A DNA stretch of 64,000 nucleotides from Rhodopseudomonas boonkerdii (GTDB lineage: Bacteria; Pseudomonadota; Alphaproteobacteria; Rhizobiales; Xanthobacteraceae). Within the stretch, counting starts at the first letter, position 1. Each line of letters begins with the position of its first letter. The position numbers and the translations under genes were made by a program. The DNA lies in assembly GCF_021184025.1 (NCBI RefSeq), contig NZ_CP036537.1, positions 2,976,001-3,040,000 on the forward strand, read 5' to 3'. Below, one piece after another: positions 52,909-63,888 of this stretch. Below the pieces are notes generated by a model, which was not told the origin of the DNA, made no database searches, and was given only the letters and a program-made list of their open reading frames with translations.

Positions 52909-55785
52909 ATGATCGAAAAGACCTATCAGCCCGCCGATATCGAAGCCCGCATCGCGGCTGCGTGGGAGAGCGAAGGCGCCTTCAAGGCCGGCCGGCCGGA
53001 TCGCGCGAAGGCCGAACCCTATACGATCGTGATTCCGCCGCCGAACGTGACTGGCTCGCTGCATATGGGCCACGCACTCAACAACACGCTGCAGGACGTG
53101 CTCTGTCGTTTCGAACGTATGCGCGGCCGCGACGTGCTGTGGCAGCCCGGCACCGATCATGCCGGCATCGCGACGCAGATGGTCGTCGAACGGCAGCTGA
53201 TGGAACGGCAGGAGCCCGGCCGTCGCGACATGGGGCGTGAGGCGTTCCTTGAGCGTGTCTGGAGGTGGAAGGCCGAGAGTGGCGGCACCATCGTCAACCA
53301 GCTGAAGCGCCTCGGTGCCTCCTGCGATTGGTCGCGTGAGCGTTTCACCATGGACGAAGGACTCTCCGAAGCCGTCATCAAGGTGTTCGTTCAGCTCTAC
53401 CGAGAGGGCCTGATCTACAAGGACAAGCGCCTCGTCAATTGGGACCCGAAACTGCTCACTGCGATCTCCGATCTCGAAGTGCAGCAGGTCGAGGTCAAGG
53501 GCCATCTCTGGCATCTGCGCTATCCGATCGAGGGCAAGATCTTCAATCCGGAAGATCCGTCGAGCTTCATCGTTGTTGCGACCACGCGCCCAGAGACAAT
53601 GTTGGGTGACAGCGGCGTGGCCGTGAATCCGGAAGACGAGCGCTACACCAGGCTGATCGGCAAGAAGGTCGTGCTGCCCCTGGTCGGCCGCCTAATCCCC
53701 ATCGTCGGCGACGAATATTCCGACCCTGAGAAGGGTTCGGGCGCAGTGAAGATCACGCCGGCGCACGACTTCAACGACTTCGAAGTCGGCAACCGTCACG
53801 GCCTCGCGCGCATCAATATCCTCGATATCGAAGGCAAGCTCGCGCTCGCCGACAACGAGGACTATCTGCGCGGACTTCCCGAGGGATCGTCGCAGCTCGT
53901 CGAGGAACTGCACGGCATGGAGCGCTTCGCGGCCCGCAAAGCCATCGTGCAGCGGCTCGAAGATTTCGGCTTCCTCGAAAAGATCGAGCCGAACGTCCAC
54001 ATGGTCCCGCATGGCGACCGTTCGAACGTCGTCATCGAGCCATTTCTCACCGATCAATGGTATGTCGACGCCAAGACCATGGCGCAGCCGGCGATCGCCG
54101 CAGTGCGCACCGGCGCAACCGAGTTCGTGCCGAAGAACTGGGAAAAGACCTACTACGAATGGATGGAGAACATCCAGCCATGGTGTATCTCGCGCCAGCT
54201 GTGGTGGGGCCATCAGATCCCGGCGTGGTACGGTCCGGACGGCAAGGTGTTCGTCGCCGAGACCGAAGAGGAAGCCGTTGCGAATGCGCTCGGCTACTAC
54301 GTCGAGCAGGAAGTCATTACGGAAGAGCAGGGCCATGACATGGCGCTCGATCCGGATCTGCGCGCCGGCTTCATCACCCGCGATGAGGACGTGCTCGACA
54401 CCTGGTTCTCGTCGGCGCTGTGGCCGTTCTCGACGCTCGGCTGGCCGCAGACCGACGAAGACGTGAAGCGCTACTATCCGACCAACGTGCTCGTCACCGG
54501 TTTCGACATCATCTTCTTCTGGGTCGCCCGCATGATGATGATGGGCATGCACTTCATGAAAGAAGTGCCGTTCCCGACCGTCTACATCCACGCCCTCGTT
54601 CGTGACGAGAAGGGTGCCAAGATGTCGAAGTCGAAGGGCAACGTCATCGATCCCTTGAACCTGATCGACCAGTTCGGCGCCGACGCGCTGCGCTTCACGC
54701 TGGCGGCGATGGCCGCTCAGGGCCGCGACATCAAGCTCGCAACCTCACGCGTCGAAGGCTATCGCAATTTCGCAACCAAGCTGTGGAACGCCTGCCGCTT
54801 CGCAGAAATGAACGAATGCGTGCTGCCGGCCGGCTTCGATCCGACCGCGGCGAAGGAAGTGCTCAACCGCTGGATCGCCCACGAGACCGTGAAGGCGACG
54901 CGGGAAGTGACCGAGGCCATCGAGGCCTATCGCTTCAACGATGCGGCCGGCGCTGCCTATCGGTTCGTCTGGAATGTGTATTGCGACTGGTATCTCGAAC
55001 TCGCAAAGCCCTTTATGATGGGCGAGGACGGACCGGCCAAGGCCGAGACCCGTGCCATGGTCGCCTGGGCGCGGGACGAGATTCTAAAACTGCTGCACCC
55101 GTTCATGCCCTTCATCACCGAAGAGCTGTGGGCGGTCACCGCCAAGCGCGACAGCCTGCTGGTGCTGACGCCGTGGTCGCGCAAGGCGCGGGGCATCACC
55201 CGCGAGCAGGAAGCTCTGATCGTCGCCACCGCAGCCAGCGATCCGATGGTTGCGCCGATCCTGCTCAGCGATCCCAAGGAAGCCCCGGTCGATTTTGAGG
55301 ACGATGCCGCCGAAGCGGAGATCGGCTGGGTTGTCGATCTCATCACTGTCGTGCGTTCACTGCGCGCCGAGATGAATATTGCCCCGGCCACGCTGACACC
55401 GCTGGTGCTGGTCGCGGCTTCTGCCGAGACGCAGGCTCGCGCGCAGCGCTGGAATGACGTCATCAAGCGCCTCGCTCGCCTTGGCGATATCTCGTTTGCG
55501 GACAAGGCACCGGAAGGCACTGTTCAGCTCATCGTCCGCGGTGAAGTCGCCGGTCTGCCGCTCAAGGGCCTGATCGATGTCGTCGCCGAACAGGCGCGGC
55601 TGGAAAAGGAACTCACCAAGGCGGAAGGTGACATCAAGCGCGCGGATGCGAAGCTGTCCAACGAGAAGTTCGTGGCCAATGCGGCGGAAGAGGTCGTCGA
55701 GGAAGAGCGCGAGAAGCGCGCGGCGGCCGAAGCGCGCAAGGCCAAAGTGCTGGAAGCGATCGAGCGGCTGAAGGTGATGTCGTAA
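52909..55785 (+). CDS. valS: Valyl-tRNA synthetase
   Basis: 958 residues from ATG 52909 ([12 protein letters not shown]); the frame extends upstream to 52774 but has no start support. Class I signature HIGH appears as HMGH (residues 52-55) and KMSKS at 571-575. The editing domain CP1 has [16 protein letters not shown] and [10 protein letters not shown]. The anticodon-binding domain and the C-terminal coiled coil (residues about 890-958, [26 protein letters not shown]) are complete. It charges tRNA-Val and edits threonine. It is separated from popZ by 167 bases, which contain a TTGACT (52808) that may be a -35 box. Confidence 0.96.
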   Translation: MIEKTYQPADIEARIAAAWESEGAFKAGRPDRAKAEPYTIVIPPPNVTGSLHMGHALNNTLQDVLCRFERMRGRDVLWQPGTDHAGIATQMVVERQLMERQEPGRRDMGREAFLERVWRWKAESGGTIVNQLKRLGASCDWSRERFTMDEGLSEAVIKVFVQLYREGLIYKDKRLVNWDPKLLTAISDLEVQQVEVKGHLWHLRYPIEGKIFNPEDPSSFIVVATTRPETMLGDSGVAVNPEDERYTRLIGKKVVLPLVGRLIPIVGDEYSDPEKGSGAVKITPAHDFNDFEVGNRHGLARINILDIEGKLALADNEDYLRGLPEGSSQLVEELHGMERFAARKAIVQRLEDFGFLEKIEPNVHMVPHGDRSNVVIEPFLTDQWYVDAKTMAQPAIAAVRTGATEFVPKNWEKTYYEWMENIQPWCISRQLWWGHQIPAWYGPDGKVFVAETEEEAVANALGYYVEQEVITEEQGHDMALDPDLRAGFITRDEDVLDTWFSSALWPFSTLGWPQTDEDVKRYYPTNVLVTGFDIIFFWVARMMMMGMHFMKEVPFPTVYIHALVRDEKGAKMSKSKGNVIDPLNLIDQFGADALRFTLAAMAAQGRDIKLATSRVEGYRNFATKLWNACRFAEMNECVLPAGFDPTAAKEVLNRWIAHETVKATREVTEAIEAYRFNDAAGAAYRFVWNVYCDWYLELAKPFMMGEDGPAKAETRAMVAWARDEILKLLHPFMPFITEELWAVTAKRDSLLVLTPWSRKARGITREQEALIVATAASDPMVAPILLSDPKEAPVDFEDDAAEAEIGWVVDLITVVRSLRAEMNIAPATLTPLVLVAASAETQARAQRWNDVIKRLARLGDISFADKAPEGTVQLIVRGEVAGLPLKGLIDVVAEQARLEKELTKAEGDIKRADAKLSNEKFVANAAEEVVEEEREKRAAAEARKAKVLEAIERLKVMS

Positions 55786-55803
55786 CGGTCGTCAAACTCT
55801 CAA

Positions 55804-55902
55804 TGTCATCCCCGCGAAAGCGGGGATCCAGTCAACACCGGCGCCTGTGTTCTACGCGCCGTCAGCGTTTACTGGATCGCTCGGTCAAGCCGGGCGATGA
55901 CA
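55804..55902. repeat. Palindromic interspersed repeat, family 2 (TGTCATCCCCGCGAAAGCGG type)
   Basis: The ends TGTCATC and GATGACA are inverted. Within are the hairpin CCCCGC-GAAA-GCGGGG and the inverted pair GATCCAGT (55826-55833) / ACTGGATC (55871-55878), then a second arm GCTCGGTCAAGCCGGGC. It is a common family in Bradyrhizobium-type genomes. It occupies the junction of convergent valS and the DNA glycosylase gene and contributes the glycosylase stop codon. Confidence 0.85.
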
Positions 55903-56530
55903 ACGGAGAGAAGTGCGCTTCCTGCTTTCCGAATGGCTTGCTCAAATACTTCGACCCCCGCAAGCCATAGCGCCACGGCAGTTCTACAGCTTTGGTAATC
56001 CCGATCCTGATCCCCGCGACCACATCCGGCACTTCCGTCCGCGCATGTAGCGCGATCGGTGGTTTGTCCAGCGCCAGACCGTTATGCGCGATGCTGATCC
56101 CGAGCGCCTGGCACAGTTTGCCCGGCCCGGAGCACAGCATCCGTTCATCCTCCAGTCCGCGCCGCTTGCGCATCTCGTCCAGTCGGAATGTCGGCCGCAA
56201 TGCCCGGATCAGCACGGCGCTTGCCGAGCCTTCGGCCTCGCAGACGAAATTCACACACCAGTGGATGCCATAGGAACGATAGACATAGGCATAGCCCGCC
56301 GGCCCGAACATGATCCGGTTGCGCGGTGTCGGGCCATTGAATGAATGCGCCGCCGGGTCGGTGTGGTGATAGGCCTCGACCTCGACGATCTCACCGCCGA
56401 TGCTGTCCACCAGCAGAGTCGCCCCGATCAGGTCCGGTGCGACCTCGTGGACGCTGCGGTCAAAGAACGTACGATTCAGTGCTTTGCCTAGTTTGTGGAC
56501 GTTTTGGTCGGATTTTCGGGCCATTCTCAT
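55862..56530 (-). CDS. DNA-3-methyladenine glycosylase (AAG/MPG family)
   Basis: 222 residues from ATG 56530 (ATG 56524 and GTG 56581 also possible). Conserved features include [25 protein letters not shown], the catalytic-site stretch [24 protein letters not shown] with the Glu and Tyr of MPG enzymes, the [20 protein letters not shown] lining, and [12 protein letters not shown]. It removes alkylated purines such as 3-methyladenine for base-excision repair. The last 12 residues ([12 protein letters not shown]) are encoded by the palindromic repeat at 55804-55902, so the native C-terminus has been replaced or extended. Confidence 0.9.
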   Translation of the reverse strand: MRMARKSDQNVHKLGKALNRTFFDRSVHEVAPDLIGATLLVDSIGGEIVEVEAYHHTDPAAHSFNGPTPRNRIMFGPAGYAYVYRSYGIHWCVNFVCEAEGSASAVLIRALRPTFRLDEMRKRRGLEDERMLCSGPGKLCQALGISIAHNGLALDKPPIALHARTEVPDVVAGIRIGITKAVELPWRYGLRGSKYLSKPFGKQEAHFSPLSSPGLTERSSKR

Positions 56531-56625
56531 GCGATATGCTTGAATGCAGAGCCGGGACGGGCGAGGGCGGGTTGCGGGCACGCGCCCGGCGGATTACCTA
56601 GGACATTGTACAGAACGGACAATTC

Positions 56626-57585
56626 ATGGTCGTCGTCCTCGATACCGTATCATCATCCCAGGTTCGCCCGCGCCACCCGGAAAAGGTGAATCGGCCGGAT
56701 AATTTTTCGCCGCAGAAGCCGGACTGGATCCGCGTGCGCGCGCCGACCAGCCGTGGCTATAGCGATACCCGCAAGATCGTCAAAGAGAACGGTCTCGTCA
56801 CCGTCTGCGAGGAAGCCGGCTGCCCGAATATCGGCGAGTGCTGGCAGAAGAAGCACGCCACCTTCATGATCATGGGTGACACCTGCACCCGTGCCTGTGC
56901 CTTCTGCAACGTCAAGACCGGCATGCCGAATGCGCTCGATGCCAACGAGCCCGCCCATGTCGCCGAAGCCGTGCGCAAGCTCGGCCTCGAGCATGTGGTC
57001 ATCACCTCGGTGGACCGCGACGATCTCGCCGATGGCGGTGCCGAGCACTTTGCCCAGGTCATCCGCGCCATCCGCGCGGCATGCCCGACCACCACGATCG
57101 AGATCCTGACGCCGGACTTCCTCCGCAAGCCGGGCGCGCTCGAAGTCGTCGTCGCGGCAAAACCCGACGTGTTCAACCACAATCTCGAAACCGTGCCGTC
57201 GCGCTATCTCACGGTTCGGCCGGGCGCGCGCTACTTCCATTCGCTGCGCCTGCTGCAGCGGGTGAAGGAGCTCGATCCGACCATCTTCACGAAGTCCGGC
57301 ATCATGGTTGGCCTCGGCGAGGAGCGGCCGGAAGTGCTGCAGGTGATGGACGACATGCGGTCGGCCGAGATCGACTTCCTCACCATCGGCCAATATCTGC
57401 AGCCCACGCGAAAACATCATGTGGTGTCGCGCTATGTGACCCCGGATGAATTCGCGGGCTATGAAAAGGTCGCCTACACCAAGGGATTCCTGATGGTATC
57501 GGCCAGCCCGCTGACGCGCTCGTCGCATCATGCCGGCGAGGATTTTGCCAAGCTCAAGGCAGCGCGCGAAGCCATCGCGCGCTGA
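56626..57585 (+). CDS. lipA: Lipoyl synthase
   Basis: 319 residues. A radical-SAM enzyme with the auxiliary cluster cysteines C61, C66 and C72 ([13 protein letters not shown]) and the radical-[11 protein letters not shown] motif C87-x3-C91-x2-C94. The C-terminal serine ligand lies in [14 protein letters not shown], with the usual RSS. It inserts sulfur into octanoyl groups to make lipoate on 2-oxoacid dehydrogenases. It is followed by a RatA/COQ10-like gene 10 bases later, a frequent alphaproteobacterial pairing that suggests an operon. Confidence 0.96.
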   Translation: MVVVLDTVSSSQVRPRHPEKVNRPDNFSPQKPDWIRVRAPTSRGYSDTRKIVKENGLVTVCEEAGCPNIGECWQKKHATFMIMGDTCTRACAFCNVKTGMPNALDANEPAHVAEAVRKLGLEHVVITSVDRDDLADGGAEHFAQVIRAIRAACPTTTIEILTPDFLRKPGALEVVVAAKPDVFNHNLETVPSRYLTVRPGARYFHSLRLLQRVKELDPTIFTKSGIMVGLGEERPEVLQVMDDMRSAEIDFLTIGQYLQPTRKHHVVSRYVTPDEFAGYEKVAYTKGFLMVSASPLTRSSHHAGEDFAKLKAAREAIAR

Positions 57586-57595
57586 GTGATCGAGA

Positions 57596-58057
57596 ATGCC
57601 GAGATTTGCCAATAAGCGCCGGGTGCGCCACAGCGCACCGCAGATGTTCGACCTTGTGGCCGATGTCGAGCGCTACCCGGAATTCGTCCCGCTCTGCAAG
57701 GCGCTGAAAATCCGCCAGCGCACGCAAAATGCCGATGGCACCGAAGTCATCGTTGCCGACATGACGGTGTCGTTCAAGCTGGTGCAGGAAAGCTTTACGA
57801 GCAAGGTCACGCTCGACCGCGCCAATCTGAAGATCCTGGTCGAATATCTGCGCGGCCCGTTCAGCAATCTCGAGAACCGCTGGACCTTCGAGCCGAAGGG
57901 CGAGGCCGAATGCGATGTCGGCTTCTTCATCAGCTACGAATTTAAAAGCCGCATGCTCGCGATGCTGATGGGCTCGATGTTCGACGCGGCGTTCCAGCGC
58001 TTTGCTGCGGCGTTTGAGAAGCGGGCGGACGAAGTTTATAAACCGCAGCGCGCTTAA
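57596..58057 (+). CDS. RatA/COQ10-like SRPBCC family protein
   Basis: 153 residues with the START-like helix-grip fold: HSAPQMFDLVADVERYPEFVPLCKALKIR, VADMTVSFKLVQESFTSKVTL, GPFSNLENRWTFEP, and FISYEFKSRMLAMLMGSMFDAAFQRFAAAFEKRA. In eukaryotes and many bacteria the family binds ubiquinone (COQ10); the E. coli homologue RatA affects ribosome association. Placement after lipA is standard. The exact role is unproven here. A palindromic repeat begins 7 bases after its stop. Confidence 0.87.
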   Translation: MPRFANKRRVRHSAPQMFDLVADVERYPEFVPLCKALKIRQRTQNADGTEVIVADMTVSFKLVQESFTSKVTLDRANLKILVEYLRGPFSNLENRWTFEPKGEAECDVGFFISYEFKSRMLAMLMGSMFDAAFQRFAAAFEKRADEVYKPQRA

Positions 58058-58063
58058 CTCCGT

Positions 58064-58186
58064 CCCTCATGGTGAGGAGGCCTAGCGGCGCAATTGCGCC
58101 GCTGACAGCACCGTCTCGAACCATGAGATGTTGGAGCTCCGTTGCCATCCTTCGAGACGCTGCTACGCGGCTCCTCAGGATGAGGG
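58064..58186. repeat. Two-hairpin palindromic repeat, family 1, copy C
   Basis: It has the same design as copy B: CCCTCATGGTGAGGAGG...CCGTCTCGAACCATGAG, then CATCCTTCGAGACGC...GGCTCCTCAGGATGAGGG. The first hairpin carries an extra small stem GCGGCGCAA-TTGCGCCGC. It lies between convergent ratA-like and cinA genes, ending 11 bases before the cinA stop. Confidence 0.9.
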
Positions 58187-58196
58187 TGGAGTTGGA

Positions 58197-58817
58197 CTAT
58201 TCTGCTTTCGGTTTCGGCTTAACTGGCTTTTTCACCGGCCTTGTCGCCGCCTTGCGTCGTGGCGAGCGCGCCACGCGCGTACGCACGCTGCTCGCGAGCT
58301 CACGTTTCTTCGCTGGCTGCTGCGGCCCGCGGGCCAACTCCATCAGCATGCGCAGCGCTTCCAGCACCGAGCGTTGCCGGACGGCGCTACGACCGATCGC
58401 GCCGAACCGGCATTCCTTGTTGACGATCCGTCCGTCGCGCGCAGCCACCGCGAAATGCACGAGACCCACAGGCTTGCCTGGCGTCGCACCGCCGGGACCG
58501 GCGATGCCGGTGATCGACACAGCGAGGTCGACATCGGCTTCTTCCAGCGCGCCGACCGCCATCTGGATCGCGGTCTCCTTGCTGACCGCGCCAAAGCTTT
58601 CCAGCGTCGTCGCCTTGACGCCAAGCATCTTGCGCTTGGCATCGTTGGAATAGGTGACGAAGCCGCGGTCGATCACATCGGACGAGCCGGGGATTTCCGT
58701 TAGTGCGCCAGCGACGAGACCGCCGGTACAGGATTCTGCTGTCGCGATGGTGAGCTTGCGGCTGCGGCAAAGATCGAGCAGCGCGCGGGAGAGGGCTCGT
58801 GCGTCGCTGCCGGCCAT
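58197..58817 (-). CDS. CinA-family nicotinamide-nucleotide amidase (PncC-type)
   Basis: 206 residues. The amidase core has LTIATAESCTGGLVAGALTEIPGSSDVIDRGFVTYSNDAKRKMLGV and VSITGIAGPGGATPGKPVGLVHFAVA, matching the stand-alone CinA C-terminal (PncC) type that deamidates nicotinamide mononucleotide. The last 40 residues form a Lys/Arg/Pro-rich tail absent from E. coli PncC. The gene begins 1 base after the ispDF stop on the same strand, so the two are co-transcribed. Confidence 0.9.
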   Translation of the reverse strand: MAGSDARALSRALLDLCRSRKLTIATAESCTGGLVAGALTEIPGSSDVIDRGFVTYSNDAKRKMLGVKATTLESFGAVSKETAIQMAVGALEEADVDLAVSITGIAGPGGATPGKPVGLVHFAVAARDGRIVNKECRFGAIGRSAVRQRSVLEALRMLMELARGPQQPAKKRELASSVRTRVARSPRRKAATRPVKKPVKPKPKAE

Positions 58818-58818
58818 G

Positions 58819-60000
58819 TCAATCCACCCAGGGCAAGCGGATCGTAGCAGCAGCGGTCGCTGCGATGCCTTCCTCGCGGCCGGTGAATCCGAGCTTCTCG
58901 CTGGTCGTCGCCTTCACGGCCACGCGCGACACCGGCGCGCCGGAGATTTCGCTGATGCGCGTGCGCATCGCGTCGCGCAGCGGACCGATCTTCGGCCGCT
59001 CGCAGATCAGCGTCACTTCGAGATTGGCGATCTTGCCGCCACGCGCGGTGACGCGGCCGACAGCGTATTCCAGAAACTTGTCGGACGCTGCCCCCTTCCA
59101 TTGCGGATCGCTCGGCGGGAAGTGCGAGCCGATATCCCCGTCAGCCAGCGCGCCGAGGATCGCATCCACCAGCGCATGCAGGCCGACATCGCCGTCGGAG
59201 TGAGCAAGGAAGCCGCGCGTATGCGGCACGCGGACGCCGCAGATCATCAGGTGATCGCCATCGCCGAACGCGTGCACGTCATAGCCCGTGCCCATGCGTA
59301 TATCACCGAGCGAGGCGGCAAGGCGGGCTTCTTCGCGGGAAAAATCTTCGGGAGTCGTAAGCTTCATATTTGCAGGATCGCCTTCAAAGGTCGCCACGGT
59401 CAATCCCGCCCATTCGGCGAGCGCGGCATCGTCGGTGAAATCGTCACGTCCCTCAGCTGCGGCACGACGATGCGCCGCGAGGATGACATCGAAACGAAAG
59501 GCTTGTGGCGTCTGTGCGATGCGCAGCTTCGCACGTTCCGGCGTCGCTTCCACATGGCCGTCGCCGTTTACGACCTTGATCGTATCGACCACCGGCGCTG
59601 TGGGTACCGCAGCCCCAGTGATCTGGGCGGCGGCAATCGCGCGTTCGATAACACCGGCGGTGACGAACGGTCGGGCCGCGTCATGAATCAGCACAATGTC
59701 CGGCGCCAGGTCGGCCAGCGCTTCGAGGCCAGCATGGACGGATGCCTGGCGAGTCGCGCCGCCATTGGCGGGAGGCCGATACTCAAGACCTGAGACCGCC
59801 TCGTTGAACAGGGCGACATCGTCGGGGTTGGTAATCGGTTGTACCGCGAACACCTGTGAATGCCCGCAAAACGGCTCCATGGCGCGGGCAATCACCGGAC
59901 GACCGCCGATGGTGCGATACTGCTTCGGACCGCCACCTCCGGCGCGCAATCCGCGGCCGGCGGCGACGATGATGGCAGCGGTTTTCGGTGATTTTGTCAT
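58819..60000 (-). CDS. ispDF: Bifunctional MEP cytidylyltransferase / MECDP synthase
   Basis: 393 residues. The IspD half (1-230) has the nucleotide loop [19 protein letters not shown] and the [11 protein letters not shown] motif. The IspF half (235-393) begins [10 protein letters not shown], carries the metal ligands of GYDVH and [18 protein letters not shown], and ends [22 protein letters not shown]. It performs two steps of the non-mevalonate isoprenoid pathway. The fused form is usual in alphaproteobacteria. The promoter faces the 220-base divergent region before dusB. Confidence 0.95.
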   Translation of the reverse strand: MTKSPKTAAIIVAAGRGLRAGGGGPKQYRTIGGRPVIARAMEPFCGHSQVFAVQPITNPDDVALFNEAVSGLEYRPPANGGATRQASVHAGLEALADLAPDIVLIHDAARPFVTAGVIERAIAAAQITGAAVPTAPVVDTIKVVNGDGHVEATPERAKLRIAQTPQAFRFDVILAAHRRAAAEGRDDFTDDAALAEWAGLTVATFEGDPANMKLTTPEDFSREEARLAASLGDIRMGTGYDVHAFGDGDHLMICGVRVPHTRGFLAHSDGDVGLHALVDAILGALADGDIGSHFPPSDPQWKGAASDKFLEYAVGRVTARGGKIANLEVTLICERPKIGPLRDAMRTRISEISGAPVSRVAVKATTSEKLGFTGREEGIAATAAATIRLPWVD

Positions 60001-60220
60001 CAGACTCAGGTGATTAAGGGGTAAGCGTTTGTCGCACAGCCCTTAGCACCGGCCATGCCGAAAAACAGTAGGTTTGGGTGGGCATGACGCATAAACGTGC
60101 ATTGCTGCGCTGCACTTGCAAAGTTGTTGGCTTTGGCTAATGTGTAGGCATGACGATTGACTGCACAACAAATGTGCGCATACTGCGCTCGGTCGCCGCA
60201 ACGCTGCGGGGACGAGCATC

Positions 60221-61264
60221 ATGAGCAGGCCTGTGAAGCCGGACGCATCATACAGCAAGCGATTGAAGATTGGTGAGGTGGAAATCGCCAACCGGGTCGT
60301 TCTTGCGCCGATGTCAGGCGTTACGGATGCCCCGTTTCGCCGCCTGACCGCCGAGCTTGGCGCCGGCCTCGTGGTTTCTGAAATGACCGCCAGTGACGAT
60401 CTGGTCAATGGCCGCCCGATGTCGGTACTCCGCTGCGAGGCCACCGGGATCGGCCCGCATGTGGTCCAGCTCGCCGGATGCGAGGCGCATTGGATGGCTG
60501 AAGGGGCCCGCATTGCCGAGGGCGGCGGGGCCGATGTCATCGACATCAATATGGGCTGCCCGGCGCGGCATGTGACCGGTGGTCAGTCCGGTTCGGCGCT
60601 GATGCGCGATCTCGATCATGCACTGAAGCTGATCGAAGCCACCATCTCAGCGGTCAAAGTCCCCGTGACGCTGAAGATGCGCCTCGGCTGGGACGATCGC
60701 TCGATGAATGCTCCTGAACTCGCGCGCCGTGCGGAGGAGGCGGGTGTACAGCTCATCACCGTGCACGGCCGCACGCGCTGCCAGTTCTACAAGGGGGACG
60801 CCAATTGGGACGCCGTGCGTCCGGTGAAGGACGCGGTGAGCGTTCCGGTCGTCGTCAATGGCGACATCACCTCCTACGACAAGGCCGTCTGCGCATTGGA
60901 GGCCTCCGGTGCCGATGCGGTGATGGTGGGCCGCGGCGCCTATGGGCAGCCCTGGCTGCCCGGACAGATCGGTCGCCAGCTCCAGACCGGCGTTGCGGAA
61001 ACAGCGCCGACTCTCCAGCAGCAACTCGGTTACATCTGCGCGCTCTACGATCACATCTGTCGTCACTACGGTTTGCGCATAGGCCTTCGCCATGCGCGGA
61101 AACATCTCGGCTGGGCGCTCGATGCAGCCGCCGCCACCTCAGGTGCCTCGGTTGAAAAGCTGAAGCTTTGGCGTCGGGCTATCCTTACCTCTGAAGATCC
61201 GATCGGTGTTCAGCGTGCCTTGAACGAGGCTTTCGACGATTTCGCATGGAGTGCCGCCGCATGA
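60221..61264 (+). CDS. dusB: tRNA-dihydrouridine synthase B (NifR3)
   Basis: 347 residues. A flavin TIM barrel with [13 protein letters not shown], the catalytic Cys113 in [45 protein letters not shown], and the FMN phosphate site GRGAYGQPW. It reduces uridine to dihydrouridine in tRNA D-loops. It is the first gene of the dusB-ntrB-ntrC operon, where it was historically called nifR3. Its stop overlaps the ntrB start (ATGA). Confidence 0.94.
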   Translation: MSRPVKPDASYSKRLKIGEVEIANRVVLAPMSGVTDAPFRRLTAELGAGLVVSEMTASDDLVNGRPMSVLRCEATGIGPHVVQLAGCEAHWMAEGARIAEGGGADVIDINMGCPARHVTGGQSGSALMRDLDHALKLIEATISAVKVPVTLKMRLGWDDRSMNAPELARRAEEAGVQLITVHGRTRCQFYKGDANWDAVRPVKDAVSVPVVVNGDITSYDKAVCALEASGADAVMVGRGAYGQPWLPGQIGRQLQTGVAETAPTLQQQLGYICALYDHICRHYGLRIGLRHARKHLGWALDAAAATSGASVEKLKLWRRAILTSEDPIGVQRALNEAFDDFAWSAAA

Positions 61265-62418
61265 GCGCCGCAGAGTATCGCCGCCCGGCTCCGGCCGACA
61301 GTGAGGCCATTCTCAATGCACTGCCGCACCCGATCATCGTGATCGCGCCGGACGGCAAGATCGTCGATGCCAACATGGCGGCGGAATCTTTTTTCGACAT
61401 TTCCGCCCAGTTCCTGCGCCGGCAATCTCTGAAAGAGCTGGTGCCGTTCGGCAGCCCCCTGCTGGCGCTGATCGATCAGGTTCGAACAGCCAATTCGCCG
61501 GTGAACGAATACAAGGTCGATCTTGGTACGCCGCGCATCGGTGGCGATCGCCAGGTCGATCTGCATGTGGCTCCGCTCACCGAGCGGCCCGGTCATATCG
61601 TTGTCATGCTGCAGGAACGGACCATCGCCGACAAGATGGATCGCCAGCTCACCCATCGCAGCGCCGCACGTTCGGTGATCGCACTTGCCGCCATGCTGGC
61701 GCATGAGATCAAAAATCCGCTCTCGGGCATCCGCGGCGCGGCGCAACTGCTTGAACAACAGGCTTCCACCGAAGACCGCATGCTGACGCGACTGATCACC
61801 GACGAGGCGGATCGTATCGTCACCTTGGTGGATCGCATGGAAGTGTTCGGTGACGAGCGCCCGGTGGCGCGCGGACCGGTCAACATCCACTCCGTGCTGG
61901 ATCACGTGAAGCGCCTCGCGCAGTCCGGGTTCGCGCGAAATATTCGTTTCATCGAGGATTACGATCCCTCGTTGCCGCCGGTGCTCGCCAACCAGGATCA
62001 ACTGATCCAGGTCTTCCTCAACCTGGTGAAGAACGCTGCCGAAGCCATTGTCGATCTCGGCTCCGACGGCGAGATCCAGTTGACCACCGCATTCCGTCCC
62101 GGCGTACGCCTCTCGGTGCCCGGCAAGAAGTCACGCGTGTCGTTGCCGCTGGAATTCTGCGTGAAGGACAACGGCCCCGGCGTTCCCGAAGATCTGCTGC
62201 CGAATCTGTTCGATCCCTTCGTCACAACCAAACCGACCGGAAGCGGCCTGGGTCTTGCATTGGTGGCGAAGATCATTGGCGATCACGGCGGGATCATCGA
62301 GTGTGAATCCCAACCACGAAAGACGACCTTCCGCGTGCTGCTGCCGATGTTCAATCCAGCAAAGACCTTAGACCCGGGCAGTGACGATGAGAGCGCATCG
62401 TCCGGCTCGCAGAATTAA
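61261..62418 (+). CDS. ntrB: Nitrogen regulation sensor histidine kinase NtrB
   Basis: 385 residues from ATG 61261, overlapping the dusB stop. It has an N-terminal PAS domain ([29 protein letters not shown]), then HisKA with His148 ([22 protein letters not shown]), and a HATPase with N-box [10 protein letters not shown] and [18 protein letters not shown]. No membrane helix is present; it is a cytoplasmic kinase/phosphatase controlled by PII. It phosphorylates NtrC under nitrogen limitation. Confidence 0.95.
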   Translation: MSAAEYRRPAPADSEAILNALPHPIIVIAPDGKIVDANMAAESFFDISAQFLRRQSLKELVPFGSPLLALIDQVRTANSPVNEYKVDLGTPRIGGDRQVDLHVAPLTERPGHIVVMLQERTIADKMDRQLTHRSAARSVIALAAMLAHEIKNPLSGIRGAAQLLEQQASTEDRMLTRLITDEADRIVTLVDRMEVFGDERPVARGPVNIHSVLDHVKRLAQSGFARNIRFIEDYDPSLPPVLANQDQLIQVFLNLVKNAAEAIVDLGSDGEIQLTTAFRPGVRLSVPGKKSRVSLPLEFCVKDNGPGVPEDLLPNLFDPFVTTKPTGSGLGLALVAKIIGDHGGIIECESQPRKTTFRVLLPMFNPAKTLDPGSDDESASSGSQN

Positions 62419-62432
62419 GACGAGGACTAACG

Positions 62433-63875
62433 ATGCCTGCAGGAAGTATTCTGGTTGCGGATGACGATACGGCGATCCGCACGGTCCTCAATCAGGCGCT
62501 GTCGCGCGCGGGATACGAGGTGCGCCTTACCGGCAACGCCGCCACGCTGTGGCGCTGGGTGAGTCAGGGCGAGGGCGATCTCGTCATCACCGACGTGGTG
62601 ATGCCGGACGAGAACGCGTTCGATCTGCTCCCGCGTATCAAGAAGATGCGGCCCAATCTGCCCGTCATCGTCATGAGCGCGCAGAATACCTTCATGACCG
62701 CCATCCGCGCGTCGGAGCGGGGCGCCTATGAATATCTGCCGAAACCGTTCGACCTGAAGGAACTGATCGCCATCGTCGGCCGCGCGCTCGCCGAACCAAA
62801 GGAACGCGTCGCCAGCAATGACGACGATGGCGAGTTCGACTCGATCCCGCTGGTTGGCCGTTCGCCGGCAATGCAGGAAATCTACCGCGTTCTCGCCCGC
62901 CTGATGCAGACCGACCTCACGGTGATGATTTCCGGCGAGTCCGGCACCGGCAAGGAGCTTGTCGCCCGCGCGCTGCACGACTACGGCAAGCGTCGCAACG
63001 GCCCCTTCGTTGCGGTCAATATGGCGGCGATCCCGCGCGACCTCATCGAGTCCGAGCTGTTCGGTCACGAGCGCGGCGCGTTCACCGGCGCCAATGCCCG
63101 TGCTACCGGCCGGTTCGAACAGGCTGAAGGCGGCACGCTGTTTCTCGACGAAATCGGCGACATGCCGATGGAGGCGCAGACGCGTCTTCTCCGCGTGCTG
63201 CAGCAGGGCGAATACACCACGGTCGGCGGTCGGACCCCGATCAAGACCGACGTCCGCATCGTTGCCGCGTCGAACAAGGACCTGCGCATCCTGATCCAGC
63301 AGGGGCTGTTCCGCGAAGACCTGTTCTTCCGCCTCAACGTCGTGCCGCTGCGTCTGCCGCCGCTGCGCGAGCGCATCGAGGATCTGCCGGACCTGATCCG
63401 TCATTTCTTCGCGCTGGCCGAGAAGGATGGCCTGCCGCCCAAGAAGCTCGACGCCCTCGCGCTCGAACGCATGAAGCAGCATCGCTGGCCGGGCAATGTC
63501 CGCGAACTCGAGAACCTCGCTCGCCGTCTGGCCGCGCTCTATCCGCAGGACGTCATCACCGGTCCGGTCATCGATGGCGAGCTTGCGCCGCCCGCTGTGG
63601 TCTCGGGTGGTAACGCGCCGACCACCGTGGATAACCTGGGTGGAGCCGTGGAGGTCTATCTGTCCTCGCACTTCTCCAGCTTCCCGAACGGCGTGCCGCC
63701 ACCGGGTCTCTATCACCGCATCCTGCGCGAGATCGAAGTGCCGCTGCTCACTGCCGCGCTGGCGGCCACCCGCGGCAACCAGATCCGCGCCGCCGATCTG
63801 CTCGGCCTCAACCGCAACACGCTGCGAAAGAAGATTCGGGATCTCGATATCCAAGTCTATCGGACGGGGGGGTAG
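62433..63875 (+). CDS. ntrC: Nitrogen regulation response regulator NtrC
   Basis: 480 residues. A receiver domain with phospho-acceptor Asp54 ([13 protein letters not shown]), an AAA+ sigma-54 activator domain with Walker A GESGTGKE (168-175) and GAFTGA (215-220), and a Fis-type helix-turn-helix at the C-terminus ([23 protein letters not shown]). It activates sigma-54 promoters for nitrogen assimilation. It lies 14 bases after ntrB. A palindromic repeat follows the stop by 13 bases; the usual next genes (ntrY, ntrX) would lie beyond the window. Confidence 0.96.
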   Translation: MPAGSILVADDDTAIRTVLNQALSRAGYEVRLTGNAATLWRWVSQGEGDLVITDVVMPDENAFDLLPRIKKMRPNLPVIVMSAQNTFMTAIRASERGAYEYLPKPFDLKELIAIVGRALAEPKERVASNDDDGEFDSIPLVGRSPAMQEIYRVLARLMQTDLTVMISGESGTGKELVARALHDYGKRRNGPFVAVNMAAIPRDLIESELFGHERGAFTGANARATGRFEQAEGGTLFLDEIGDMPMEAQTRLLRVLQQGEYTTVGGRTPIKTDVRIVAASNKDLRILIQQGLFREDLFFRLNVVPLRLPPLRERIEDLPDLIRHFFALAEKDGLPPKKLDALALERMKQHRWPGNVRELENLARRLAALYPQDVITGPVIDGELAPPAVVSGGNAPTTVDNLGGAVEVYLSSHFSSFPNGVPPPGLYHRILREIEVPLLTAALAATRGNQIRAADLLGLNRNTLRKKIRDLDIQVYRTGG

Positions 63876-63888
63876 CAAAGCTCTCCGG

